Assembly: GCA_004298155.1 (NCBI GenBank)
Contig: SCRD01000001.1
Coordinates: forward strand, 62,001-126,000
From: Acidobacteriota bacterium
GTDB taxonomy: Bacteria > Acidobacteriota > Terriglobia > UBA7540
Direction of reading: 5' to 3'
Length of the DNA: 64,000 nt
Under the pieces are notes generated by a model. It saw nothing but the letters and a program-made list of their open reading frames with translations. It made no database searches and had not been told where the DNA came from. Made by a program: the position numbers and the translations under genes. Shown here piece by piece: positions 35,429 to 44,170 of the stretch; position 1 is the stretch's first letter; every line of letters begins with the position of its first letter.

Positions 35429-38400
35429 TTAAAAAGGCCCGGTTTCTGCCACAATCTTATGCGCGGGACGGGCGCGCAGCCTGTCGCCGCCAGCCACTTT
35501 GTGGCGATGCCGCGCCGGCGGCAGGTGCTGTGCCGTCACCCGATGGTTCGCGCGCATTTTGAGCTTGTCTTTCCGCATTGCGGCAAGATAGCCGTAGCTG
35601 CCATCCTTTTTGTAGCGCGAAAGGGCGGCCCGCTGTTCGGTTTCGAGCCTGCCCGGCAGCCAGTCCCACTGCTGGCCGTAGTTCCAATAGAACTGCAAGC
35701 CTGGGAGGCTTTCGTCGGTGATCGAAACGTGCTCATGGATGGGCTGCGCCTCAGTGTTATCGTCCGGATGGCCCAGATCGTAGGGGCCGATGAGGGAGTT
35801 GGCGCTTTCATCCGCCTTGAAGCGCATGTACAGCTTCTCTTCGTGGTCCGATCTGGCGTTGTCCTGCAAGCCGCGGTAGCAGAGCATCAGGTTATAGTGC
35901 GCAATCAGGTCCTCAGGATCGATGCTCAGCGTATATTGGAACTGCTTTACAGCCTGCTCATACTTGCGCTGGAGGAAAAGGATGTGGCCTATTTCATCGC
36001 TGACAACGCGGTCGCCGGGATGGAGATCATGGGCCTTCTCATATTCCGAGTAGGCTTGTTCGTAGTCGCCCCGTGTCTGGTAAACCTGCCCCATAAAGTA
36101 GTGCGCGCTTGCAAGGTCAGAATTCAGCGACATCGCCGTCTTCAGGTAAGGAACGGCCCGGTCCACGTTGCCTTCCTGGACCAGCGCGCGGGCGACGTTG
36201 ACCCATCCATCGGCATATTTCGGGTCGATTCTTGTAACGATCTCGAACGCGCGGGCCGCGCCCTTCAGATCTCCCTGGAGGAGGAGGCCGATGCCGTAAT
36301 CATTCCAGCGGTAAACGTCGTCCGGGAGCAAGCTGGTATTCTGCTCGAACGGCTTCGAGGAAGCTGGCAGCACGGGCACTGTCACGGAGTCTTCAGACAT
36401 CACGACGATGGGAACATCAGGGACCTTCTTCTCCCTGGCGGAAACGTCCGCGAGGTTGCCATCGAAGAGCCAATGCGTGTTGTCATAATAGGGAGTTGTC
36501 TGGCGGTCTTTCTGATGCGGATCGGGCCGGCCGGCAAAAGCCCATTGAGTGTTCCACCAGTCGAACTTGCGATAGTTCAGTTTGGCGGTGAAAGTGATTT
36601 TGCCGCCGCAATCATTCGGGACCTTCACGCGGAAATGGACGGCGTCCGCTGCGCCGGGAGGAATCAGATGGGCGTAAACGGTGGCGTGCGCCGACCACGC
36701 GTTGCGCTTGTTGATCCAGTTCCCGTGTTCATCAACCGATAGCGAGCGGTAATAATGCGCTGCGGGATCGACAGGGCCTTTCCCGTTGCCGGCCGCTTCG
36801 CCGCTCCAGAAGATCGTGTGGCCCTTATCGTCCACTCCCTTGAGTTCCACCCAGCAATCGAATGCATCGACGGTGCCGCCGGGGAAGAAGTGTCCGAGGG
36901 ATTTGGTGCGCACGACCACCTCGACGCGCGCGGTCTCGCCCCGGCGCAGATAGGCGACGCCGCGATTGACCGGCGCCATCAGCTTTGCCGGGGGTGCCGC
37001 GGTAACCATGGCTGCTTGCTGGCCGTGGGCCGATTCTTCGCCTACCGCGAACATGGTGGAAGCCTGCGGGGCGCCGGCTGCCGGGCGGGATAGCTGCTCA
37101 GACTGGCCTTTGGGCTCATCGGTAATTGCAAAGATATCTACGGTCACTGCCCCCTTCAGAAACTTTTCAACGTCTGCTACCTGCGACGTATCATCGTGGG
37201 AGGTTGGCACGGCCGTATTGGCGGCTATAAAGCGGTGCGAATGGACATAGCCGTCAATGTTTCCAAAGTCGCCGGATTTGACCATCGGCATGTGGCAGTC
37301 GATGCAGACCATCGGCTTGGGCGGATAATAGAAGGACCTCGCACTGTTGCCAGAAACTCCGCTCCCCTGCCAGTTGTCGTAGTCGTTGAATCCACGGAGC
37401 CAGCGATAGTGATCTACAGGGACATCCAGGTGGACCTTGTGGCATGACGAGCAGAACTCTGCCACGTCTTTACGTTCCCGGTGAAAGGGCTTCAGGAATA
37501 CTTCCCGGTGCGGCTTGGGGTTGAGGAGGATTGAAAAATTGGCGATGTAACGCATCAGCGGGTTCTTGCTGGCCACCAGGCGGTCGAGCTGTGGATACTT
37601 CATGACGTAGCTGCCGTTTCCCATGGTGCTCGTGACGTGGGCGATGGCATGGCACGACATGCAACCCAGGCCGGCCTGGCCTTCGGGCGTGAACTCGATC
37701 TGCCGGATCGGGCGTTTCTGCATCACGTCGGTAAAGGCAATGGCATGGTCATGGCAGCCGGCGCACCACATGGACGGCTTGATCCCGACGGTATCCTGCA
37801 TGTACTCGATCGACTTGCGGTACCACTGGTTGTTGAAGGACGAGAAGTGGTGCATCGAGTGCTGCCACTGGAGATAGATGTCCTTATGGCACGGCTCGCA
37901 GGTTTCTGAATTCATGAAGAACTGGCCCGGAATCGTCTTGCCGTCGGCGGTCTGCGCGGAGTTGGGCCACATCAGGCTGTTCCTGCCTCCGCCTTCTTCG
38001 TACATGCTGACGGGTGCGGTCGGCGGGTTCTTGATCGTATATTCCGGGTTGGGGAAGTATTGATGGTAAAGGGAAACTGCGCCATAGAAGATCAGCGCCG
38101 TGATAAACCCGGCTGCGGCAATCTGCCAGGGATTGCGGGCAAACGGGATTCCTCCTCGGTCGCGCATAAAGGAGCGCAGACGGACCAGCAGGAAGAAAAG
38201 CCCGCCAAGAGCAAAGCCAACGTGGAGGTAAAGGGCAAGGCTGTGAGGGACCGTCATTCCAACGAAGAAGAGGTAAATCCCGAAACCTGCGGAGACGGCA
38301 AAAAAGAGGACGGAAATCGGGCCTGAATGGCCGGCGAGATATTCCCGGCGCCGATTGAGATAAATAAGAAAGAGAATCGCGGCAACAACGCCGAGGAAAG

Positions 38401-38578
38401 GATGCAGGATCGCATTGGCGACATAGAAGAGATCCGGCGTGGCATACGCGGCCAGATAGGCTGCGTTGAAAACCAGCACGAGCCCGAGAACGAACAGGAC
38501 CCTGTTCAGATCGCCCCGGCGACCGCCACCCTTGGGATCAACACCCTTGTGCAATTTGAAATGCCCCTCTTGCCCCAA
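35429..38578 (-). CDS. Membrane-bound five-haem cytochrome c with TPR domain
   Basis: The 1049-residue protein has five N-terminal membrane helices (about 25-46, 49-74, 85-108, 111-134, 150-174), several with His (H60, H112, H119) that could bind haem b. The periplasmic part has five CXXCH motifs at about 227, 272, 306, 376 and 425 (CEPCH, CAGCH, CMSCH, CSSCH, CIDCH), a beta-rich domain (about 460-740), and TPR repeats (about 755-930). The start is a TTG at 38578; GTG or TTG codons shortly after it are possible. It shares the strand with CRTAC1-like copy A, and its promoter region faces the divergent copy B operon. A role in electron transfer between quinol and an exported partner is inferred. 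Confidence 0.88.
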   Translation of the reverse strand: MGQEGHFKLHKGVDPKGGGRRGDLNRVLFVLGLVLVFNAAYLAAYATPDLFYVANAILHPFLGVVAAILFLIYLNRRREYLAGHSGPISVLFFAVSAGFGIYLFFVGMTVPHSLALYLHVGFALGGLFFLLVRLRSFMRDRGGIPFARNPWQIAAAGFITALIFYGAVSLYHQYFPNPEYTIKNPPTAPVSMYEEGGGRNSLMWPNSAQTADGKTIPGQFFMNSETCEPCHKDIYLQWQHSMHHFSSFNNQWYRKSIEYMQDTVGIKPSMWCAGCHDHAIAFTDVMQKRPIRQIEFTPEGQAGLGCMSCHAIAHVTSTMGNGSYVMKYPQLDRLVASKNPLMRYIANFSILLNPKPHREVFLKPFHRERKDVAEFCSSCHKVHLDVPVDHYRWLRGFNDYDNWQGSGVSGNSARSFYYPPKPMVCIDCHMPMVKSGDFGNIDGYVHSHRFIAANTAVPTSHDDTSQVADVEKFLKGAVTVDIFAITDEPKGQSEQLSRPAAGAPQASTMFAVGEESAHGQQAAMVTAAPPAKLMAPVNRGVAYLRRGETARVEVVVRTKSLGHFFPGGTVDAFDCWVELKGVDDKGHTIFWSGEAAGNGKGPVDPAAHYYRSLSVDEHGNWINKRNAWSAHATVYAHLIPPGAADAVHFRVKVPNDCGGKITFTAKLNYRKFDWWNTQWAFAGRPDPHQKDRQTTPYYDNTHWLFDGNLADVSAREKKVPDVPIVVMSEDSVTVPVLPASSKPFEQNTSLLPDDVYRWNDYGIGLLLQGDLKGAARAFEIVTRIDPKYADGWVNVARALVQEGNVDRAVPYLKTAMSLNSDLASAHYFMGQVYQTRGDYEQAYSEYEKAHDLHPGDRVVSDEIGHILFLQRKYEQAVKQFQYTLSIDPEDLIAHYNLMLCYRGLQDNARSDHEEKLYMRFKADESANSLIGPYDLGHPDDNTEAQPIHEHVSITDESLPGLQFYWNYGQQWDWLPGRLETEQRAALSRYKKDGSYGYLAAMRKDKLKMRANHRVTAQHLPPARHRHKVAGGDRLRARPAHKIVAETGPF

Positions 38579-38903
38579 TCTTCACGCGAGGGCTTTACGT
38601 TATCGAATATCGCAGGGGGATTGCAAGGCCGTTTTGTACGCGCTACATCATTTTAAAATACTACGGAACCAATTTTTTTCTATTAACAATGAGACTTTGC
38701 GCGGATGGATAAAGGCCGGAGGTTTAATTGCAGACGTTCGATAGCTTTCTGGCTTTCTCCTAGTTTGAATCCATTATTTTATCTTGATGGATTCTAGTAG
38801 ATGGCCCATTAAATGACTCTATGCTCTCAAAAACGCTTGCTCTGTAGCTCAACGCCCCGTTATTGTGAATTTCGCTTGAGGGTCGGGTCGGAACGTACAC
38901 GCA
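38579..38903. promoter_or_regulatory. Divergent promoter region between the cytochrome and CRTAC1 operons
   Basis: These 325 bp are AT-rich compared with the genes on either side (for example around 38650-38690 and 38760-38800) and hold no gene. The two operons that start here must share this region. Several weak -10-like AT-rich stretches exist, but I cannot single out a promoter. Confidence 0.6.
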
Positions 38904-40652
38904 ATGAATCGTCGGAATTTGCTTAAGCTGCTTGCCGGGATAGGGGCTGTGGGTGGGGCAGGCGGCCTGGTTTACGAATCAGCACGCATCAGGGAAGAAC
39001 TGGTGCGCCTGACGAACAGAACGGTCCCAAGACACGCTTTTCCCAACCAGCTGGTTGATGTTACCGCGCAAGCCGGCATCATCTTCAATCACAATAGCGG
39101 CGCCTTCGGAGAGAAATATCTTCCGGAAACTCTGGGTTCCGGTTGCGCCTTTCTCGACTACGACAATGACGGCTGGCTGGACATCCTGCTGATCAACGGA
39201 AAAGACTGGCCGGGGCATGGCAGCCGCCGCACAACGATGAAGCTCTACCGAAACAATCGAAACGGCACCTTCACCGACGTCACCCGCCAGGCCGGCCTCG
39301 ATGTTGAAATGTACGGCATCGGCGTGGCGGTGGGGGACTACGACAACGACGGATTTGAGGATTTTTACGTTACGACTTATGGCCAGAGCCGTCTTTTCCA
39401 CAATAACGGTAACGGCACCTTTACGGACGTAACGCGCGCCGCGCATCTGAGTGGCTACTCGAGCCTGAGCACCTCGGCCTTATGGTTTGACTATGATCGC
39501 GACGGCCATCTGGACCTTCTGGTAGCCAATTACGTCAGATGGTCTCCGGAAACCGACATCTTCTGCAGCCTGGATGGAACAACCAAATCCTATTGCACGC
39601 CGGAAGCGTATCCGGGAACAACGTGCTGGTTTTTCCATAACCGCGGCGATGGAACGTTTGAGGACGTGACCGGCAAGTCCGGCCTGCATGATTCCACCTC
39701 CAAATCGCTCGGCGTCACGATGATTGATTACGATCTCGACGGCTGGCCCGATGTCTTTATCGCCAACGACACGCAACCCAACAAGCTTTATCACAATAAT
39801 CACGATGGAACTTTTAAGGAGGTTGCAGTATCGGCGGGAGTCGCATTCAGCGAAGACGGCGTGGCCAGGGCCGGAATGGGCGCTGACGCTGCCGACTATG
39901 ACAATTCCGGAATGCCCAGCCTGGTGGTCACCAACTTTTCGCAGCAGATGGTGGGACTCTACCGGAACGAGGGCCACGGCTTCTTCATTGACGAGGCGCC
40001 GTCAAACGCCGTGGGACAATCCACGCGGATGACGCTTGGCTTCGGCTGTTTCTTTTTTGATGTTGATCTCGACAGCATGCTTGACCTGCTGGTGGCCAAC
40101 GGCCACATCGACGCCACCATCAACCGGGTTGACGCCAGTATTACCTATGCAGAGCCGCCGCGCTTGTTCCATAATGAGGGGCATGGCAAGTTCCGTGATA
40201 TCAGCACGCTGGTAGGAAAATCGTTTGATCAGCCAAAAGTAGCCCGGGGCGCGGCTTACGGAGATTTTGACAACGACGGCGACCTGGACGTGCTCATGAC
40301 GACGAATAACGGGCCGGCTTATCTATATCGCAACGATGGAGGGGAGAACCACAGCATCCGTTTTTTCATCCGGGGCGTCCGCTCAAACCGCGATGGAATT
40401 GGAACTAACGTTCGCATCTGGGCGCCCCAGGGAAAACGCTGGCTGACCGTAAAGAGCGGGTCCAGCTATCTCTCCTGCTCAGACCCAAGAGTCACTTTCG
40501 GGCTCGGTCGTTACCGGTATATCGAAAAAGCATTGCTCGAATGGCCCAGCGGGGAAAAGCAGGAACTTGGAAGGCTGGAAGCCGGCCGCACGTATGTGGT
40601 CCAGGAAGGTAAAGGCGTTATCGACGATATTCCTTTCCAGGGCCGTTCTTAA
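38904..40652 (+). CDS. Tat-exported CRTAC1-like FG-GAP/ASPIC-UnbV protein (copy B)
   Basis: The 582-residue paralogue of copy A begins with NRRNLLKLLAGIGAVGG, a Tat-like or membrane-anchor signal. Its first propeller blade is nearly the same as in copy A: HNSGAFGEKYLPETLGSGCA against HNTGAFGKKYLPETMGSGCA, followed by LDYDNDGWLDILLING. The FG-GAP blades continue to about 490, then a C-terminal ASPIC/UnbV domain (about 490-570) with NRDGIGTNVRIW and SSYLSCSDPRVTFGL. It is followed after only 5 bp by a histidine kinase gene, so the two are co-transcribed. It may be the periplasmic ligand-binding partner of that kinase; this is inference. Confidence 0.92.
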   Translation: MNRRNLLKLLAGIGAVGGAGGLVYESARIREELVRLTNRTVPRHAFPNQLVDVTAQAGIIFNHNSGAFGEKYLPETLGSGCAFLDYDNDGWLDILLINGKDWPGHGSRRTTMKLYRNNRNGTFTDVTRQAGLDVEMYGIGVAVGDYDNDGFEDFYVTTYGQSRLFHNNGNGTFTDVTRAAHLSGYSSLSTSALWFDYDRDGHLDLLVANYVRWSPETDIFCSLDGTTKSYCTPEAYPGTTCWFFHNRGDGTFEDVTGKSGLHDSTSKSLGVTMIDYDLDGWPDVFIANDTQPNKLYHNNHDGTFKEVAVSAGVAFSEDGVARAGMGADAADYDNSGMPSLVVTNFSQQMVGLYRNEGHGFFIDEAPSNAVGQSTRMTLGFGCFFFDVDLDSMLDLLVANGHIDATINRVDASITYAEPPRLFHNEGHGKFRDISTLVGKSFDQPKVARGAAYGDFDNDGDLDVLMTTNNGPAYLYRNDGGENHSIRFFIRGVRSNRDGIGTNVRIWAPQGKRWLTVKSGSSYLSCSDPRVTFGLGRYRYIEKALLEWPSGEKQELGRLEAGRTYVVQEGKGVIDDIPFQGRS

Positions 40653-40657
40653 GCCCG

Positions 40658-42076
40658 ATGAGCGAGTCTGCCTCTCAGTACGAACAGTTGCGGAAAATCC
40701 CATCCCCTTCCACGCGCCTGTGGATTGGCCTATGCATCATTCTTTCCATCTTCCTGGTCTTTGTGGTGTACAGCAGCCGGCAGATTCGCTGGCTTGAGGA
40801 TTTCCAGGTCAACGTGGTACAGAATAACCGCAAGGCTTCATTGCAGCTATCGCGGCTGCAGAATGATGCCTATCTGCTGGCCCTGTCACTGCAAGGCGTG
40901 ATGCTTTCCAAAAGCGGTTATCCGGTCCGCGACTGGCAACCGGAATTCACGCGCCTGCGGAACGACATGGAAAATGCTGCGGTGCTTGAAGGCCGATATG
41001 CGGTTGACACGCCCGCCAGCCACGATAAACGGATCCAGTTGCGCCAGGCCCTGGCAGACTTCGGCACGACCGCGGACGGCATTTTTGCCCTGGCGCGGCA
41101 AGGTAAAACCGAGGAAGCACGGAAGTTAATCGAGACGGAGCTTGGGAACAAGCGGGCTGTCATTTCCGAGATCATTTTCAGACTTCTGGTCCTGAACGAC
41201 CAGGCGCAGTCCAATGCCGCTGACCGAATCAATGCAACGTATGAAAACGTCAAGACCGACATCCTGCTGATAACGGCCCTCCTGTTTCTGCTGGCGCTTG
41301 GGACCGGCCTCTATACGTTTGAAGCCAATAAAAAGACTTTCGCAAAGCTGCAGCATTTGGCCGAACAACTCCAGGTGCAGTCCGGACAGTTGCGGAAGCT
41401 TTCCTGGAAACTGATCGAGGTCCAGGAGGAGACGCTTCGGCGTGTAGCCCGGGACTTGCACGACGAGTTCGGGCAGATCCTGACGGCCATCGGCGTCATG
41501 CTCAACCGGGCAGGGCGCAAGGCGCATGGTCCCGATCCCGCCCTGATTGCGGAACTTGAGTACGTGAAGAGTATTGTTGAGGAGACGCTGGCGAAAGTCC
41601 GTGACCAGTCGCAGATGTTCCGTCCGGGCGTCCTGGATGATTTCGGGCTCGACCAGACGCTCGAGTGGTTTACGCGTCAGTTCACGCGCCAGGCAGGAAT
41701 CGATGTCCATTTCAGCGGCGCGCTGGCAAGCGGCCGGTTGCCGCCGGAAGAATCCATCCATGTCTATCGCATTGTTCAGGAGGCGCTGAACAACGTGGCG
41801 CGCCACTCCCGGGCCACGGAAGCATGGGTGGAGATGGAAGAGCGCGAACGCGAACTCCGCTTGGAAATCCGCGATAATGGTGTAGGATTTGAGGTAGGCA
41901 ACCCGGCGGAACGCTCGCCGAATGACGGTATTGGTTTGATGGGGATGCGCGAGCGCGCCGAGCACCTGAACGGTACCATCGAGATGCAATCAGCCCCGGG
42001 GAAGGGCACAACCATCAACGTCCGAATACCTCTGAAAAAAGCGCCAGAAACGCGAGTTGCAGAAAAGGTAGGATAA
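40658..42076 (+). CDS. Membrane histidine kinase of the NarL/DegS type
   Basis: The 472-residue protein has two membrane helices (about 20-40 and 201-221) enclosing a periplasmic domain of about 160 residues that is all-helical by composition, as in four-helix sensors. Then comes a HisKA_3 dimerisation helix with the phospho-His in RRVARDLHDEFGQ (about H268), and a HATPase_c domain (N box near EALNNVARHSRAT; G boxes DNGVGFEV and GIGLMGMRERAEHL). It lies 5 bp after CRTAC1-like copy B and 6 bp before the response regulator. The signal is unknown; the exported neighbours suggest an envelope or redox cue. Confidence 0.93.
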   Translation: MSESASQYEQLRKIPSPSTRLWIGLCIILSIFLVFVVYSSRQIRWLEDFQVNVVQNNRKASLQLSRLQNDAYLLALSLQGVMLSKSGYPVRDWQPEFTRLRNDMENAAVLEGRYAVDTPASHDKRIQLRQALADFGTTADGIFALARQGKTEEARKLIETELGNKRAVISEIIFRLLVLNDQAQSNAADRINATYENVKTDILLITALLFLLALGTGLYTFEANKKTFAKLQHLAEQLQVQSGQLRKLSWKLIEVQEETLRRVARDLHDEFGQILTAIGVMLNRAGRKAHGPDPALIAELEYVKSIVEETLAKVRDQSQMFRPGVLDDFGLDQTLEWFTRQFTRQAGIDVHFSGALASGRLPPEESIHVYRIVQEALNNVARHSRATEAWVEMEERERELRLEIRDNGVGFEVGNPAERSPNDGIGLMGMRERAEHLNGTIEMQSAPGKGTTINVRIPLKKAPETRVAEKVG

Positions 42077-42082
42077 ACAACC

Positions 42083-42757
42083 ATGCCGTCCTCTTCCACT
42101 GACAAAAAAATCAGGGTTTTCCTGGCTGATGACCACGCGCTGGTCCGTCAGGGCTTCCGCCGTTTGCTGGAAGACGATCCCCGTATTATGGTGGTGGGTG
42201 AAGCCAATACAGGGCTTTCCGCTATTGACCAATGCGGAAAGATCAAGCCTGACGTTGTGGTCATGGACCTATTGATGCCGGAAATCGGAGGGCTTGAGGC
42301 CACGGCGGAAATCCTGAAAGCCAACCCCGAAACCAAAATACTGATCCTCAGCATGTATTCCAATCCGGCTTATGTTCGCAAGGCCATCGAAGCGGGCGCC
42401 AAGGGCTATATTCTGAAGGACGCGATTGAGGTGGACCTGGCCCAGGCCGTGGTGGTGCTTTCTCAGGGCGGCGCCTACATGAGCCCGGCGATTTCAAACC
42501 TGGTGCTCGAGGGACTGAAGACAGGAACAATGCAGGAAGAGAGGGCGGACCCTTATGACCGCCTGACGCTGAGAGAGAAAGAAGTCCTGCAGCTCATCGC
42601 CCAGGGAAAATCCAATAAGGAAATCGCCACGCTTCTGGACATCAGCATCAATACGGTGGCCGTCCACCGTGCCCGGTTAATGGAAACGTTGGGTCTGCAT
42701 CGCACGGCGGAACTGGTGCTTTACGCTGTGAAAAAGGGGATTGTCCAGCCGCAGTAG
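42083..42757 (+). CDS. LuxR/NarL-family response regulator
   Basis: The 224-residue protein has a receiver domain (acidic pair D16-D17, phosphoacceptor D62 in VVMDLLMPEIGG, K112 in GYILKD) and a LuxR-type helix-turn-helix at about 155-215 (LTLREKEVLQLIAQGKSNKE, then IATLLDISINTVAVHRARL). It is the cognate partner of the kinase gene 6 bp upstream, whose end (AGGATAA) supplies the ribosome binding site. Its likely targets include the divergent promoter region at 38579-38903; that is inference. Confidence 0.95.
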   Translation: MPSSSTDKKIRVFLADDHALVRQGFRRLLEDDPRIMVVGEANTGLSAIDQCGKIKPDVVVMDLLMPEIGGLEATAEILKANPETKILILSMYSNPAYVRKAIEAGAKGYILKDAIEVDLAQAVVVLSQGGAYMSPAISNLVLEGLKTGTMQEERADPYDRLTLREKEVLQLIAQGKSNKEIATLLDISINTVAVHRARLMETLGLHRTAELVLYAVKKGIVQPQ

Positions 42758-42780
42758 ATTTCAAAGAGGCTTTCCTCGTC

Positions 42781-43941
42781 TTACCTTGTCTTCCTGACGG
42801 CAGCTTTGCACGCGGCCATCAGGCTTGAATAGATTGCTCCGCAGGTTTGCGCCTGGACTCCCAGTTCGCTGATGCGGATCGGCGGGCAGTTGGGCTGGAT
42901 CCTCTTTGCCACGCGCGCGACTGTTTGGAGCATGAACTCGGGAGCGCCCCGGCTGATGCCGCCGCCCAGCACGATCAGGTCCGGGTCAAGCACGCCCACA
43001 ATATTCGCGACGCCAACGCCCAGAATGGTAAAGATGGTTTCCAGCGTCTTCCGAGCCTGTCGATTGCCCCGGCGAAAAGCGTCAAAAACAAAGTAGGCGT
43101 CGCGCGTTTCAGCGAGCCCCGCTGACCGTCCACCTGGCCGCGGTTTCATGAGCTTACGGCCGAGGGTTGCGATCCCTTGCCCCGAAGCATAGCTCTCAAA
43201 ATACCCGGTGACCCCGAAATCTTCATTCCAGCGTGGCCACTCGACTTGCAGAAACTGCAACTCGCCAGCCGCGCCCGTCCGCCCGGCATAGAGATGCCCG
43301 TTTACAAATATCCCGGACCCGATGCCGGTCCCGAGAGCAATGAATACAAAGTTGTCAAGGCCGCGGGCGACGCCGCGCCAGTGTTCGCCGATGGCGGCCA
43401 TGTTGGCGTCATTATCAATGCAGACGGGCAGGCGGAATTCCTTCTCCAATTCGCGCTTCAGATTGATGTTCTTCCAGCCCTGAAGATTGTTGGCCATCAG
43501 CACCAGGCCCGTGCGTGGATCGACAGCGCTGGGCACTGCCATCGCGACGGCGCGAAGAGTGTTGCGCTTTCCCGCAGGAATAAGCCGGTGAATGCCTTTC
43601 TTAATCTGGCTGATAGTTCTTCGGGGCCCATCTTCCGGCCTGACCTTTTCCTTGGTATCGGCCACGATCTCGCCCGTAAAGTCAGCCAGCGCAAAATGGA
43701 GGTGGCTGGCCCCCATGTCGATACCCACCAGGCAGCCGTAATCAGGATTCAGGCTGGTGCCGCGGCGGTCGCCGGAAGGGATGACAAGCCCGGCCCTGCT
43801 CAGCCTCCTCGTTTGACTCCTGACGGCGGCCCGGCCCAGATTCAACTTTGCGGCAAGCGCTTGTGGCTGGATGGACGGATGGCGCGAAACTTCTTCAAGA
43901 AGTTGAAACAGACTGGCTTCCAAATGAAAGTCGCTCTTCAT
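42781..43941 (-). CDS. ROK-family protein with N-terminal helix-turn-helix
   Basis: The 386-residue protein has a winged helix-turn-helix (about 10-60, QALAAKLNLGRAAVRSQTRR) and a ROK sugar-kinase fold with the phosphate loops GCLVGIDMGASHLHFALADF and CIDNDANMAAIGEHWRG, then ALGTGIGSGIFVNGHLYAG. This layout is that of NagC/XylR-type repressors and sugar kinases. The usual zinc site CxCGxxGC in the middle is missing: the region after GRTGAAGELQFLQVEWPRW has only FGVTGYFES. It may therefore be a regulator that no longer binds zinc or sugar in the usual way. It is divergent from the endonuclease V gene. Confidence 0.88.
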   Translation of the reverse strand: MKSDFHLEASLFQLLEEVSRHPSIQPQALAAKLNLGRAAVRSQTRRLSRAGLVIPSGDRRGTSLNPDYGCLVGIDMGASHLHFALADFTGEIVADTKEKVRPEDGPRRTISQIKKGIHRLIPAGKRNTLRAVAMAVPSAVDPRTGLVLMANNLQGWKNINLKRELEKEFRLPVCIDNDANMAAIGEHWRGVARGLDNFVFIALGTGIGSGIFVNGHLYAGRTGAAGELQFLQVEWPRWNEDFGVTGYFESYASGQGIATLGRKLMKPRPGGRSAGLAETRDAYFVFDAFRRGNRQARKTLETIFTILGVGVANIVGVLDPDLIVLGGGISRGAPEFMLQTVARVAKRIQPNCPPIRISELGVQAQTCGAIYSSLMAACKAAVRKTR

Positions 43942-44170
43942 GGGAGATTGTCGGCGGCGGATGCGCTCCGCCGCTTATGGCCCTCTTAAGGCTTCTGGGA
44001 AAGGTTCAAATCCGAACAGTCCTTCATGCAATAAGCTAGAGTTCATAAAGTGTACCGCGATTTCTGGCTTGTGCCAAATGGCGGCACTTGAGCCAGACGC
44101 GACTCTATCCCCGTAACGTCAATTCCTGGTACATGGCCGGAATGCAGTATGATCAGGTTTTGGAAGTGCC

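Noticed and set aside
35459-36742. Long open frame (427 codons) on the plus strand
   Set aside because: It lies antisense inside the multihaem cytochrome gene, whose motifs and codon pattern are clear; the plus-strand frame has no recognisable domain.
44000-44030. GGTTCAAATCC resembles a tRNA T-loop
   Set aside because: The T-stem does not pair (AAAGG against CCGAA) and there is no acceptor stem, D-arm or anticodon arm around it.
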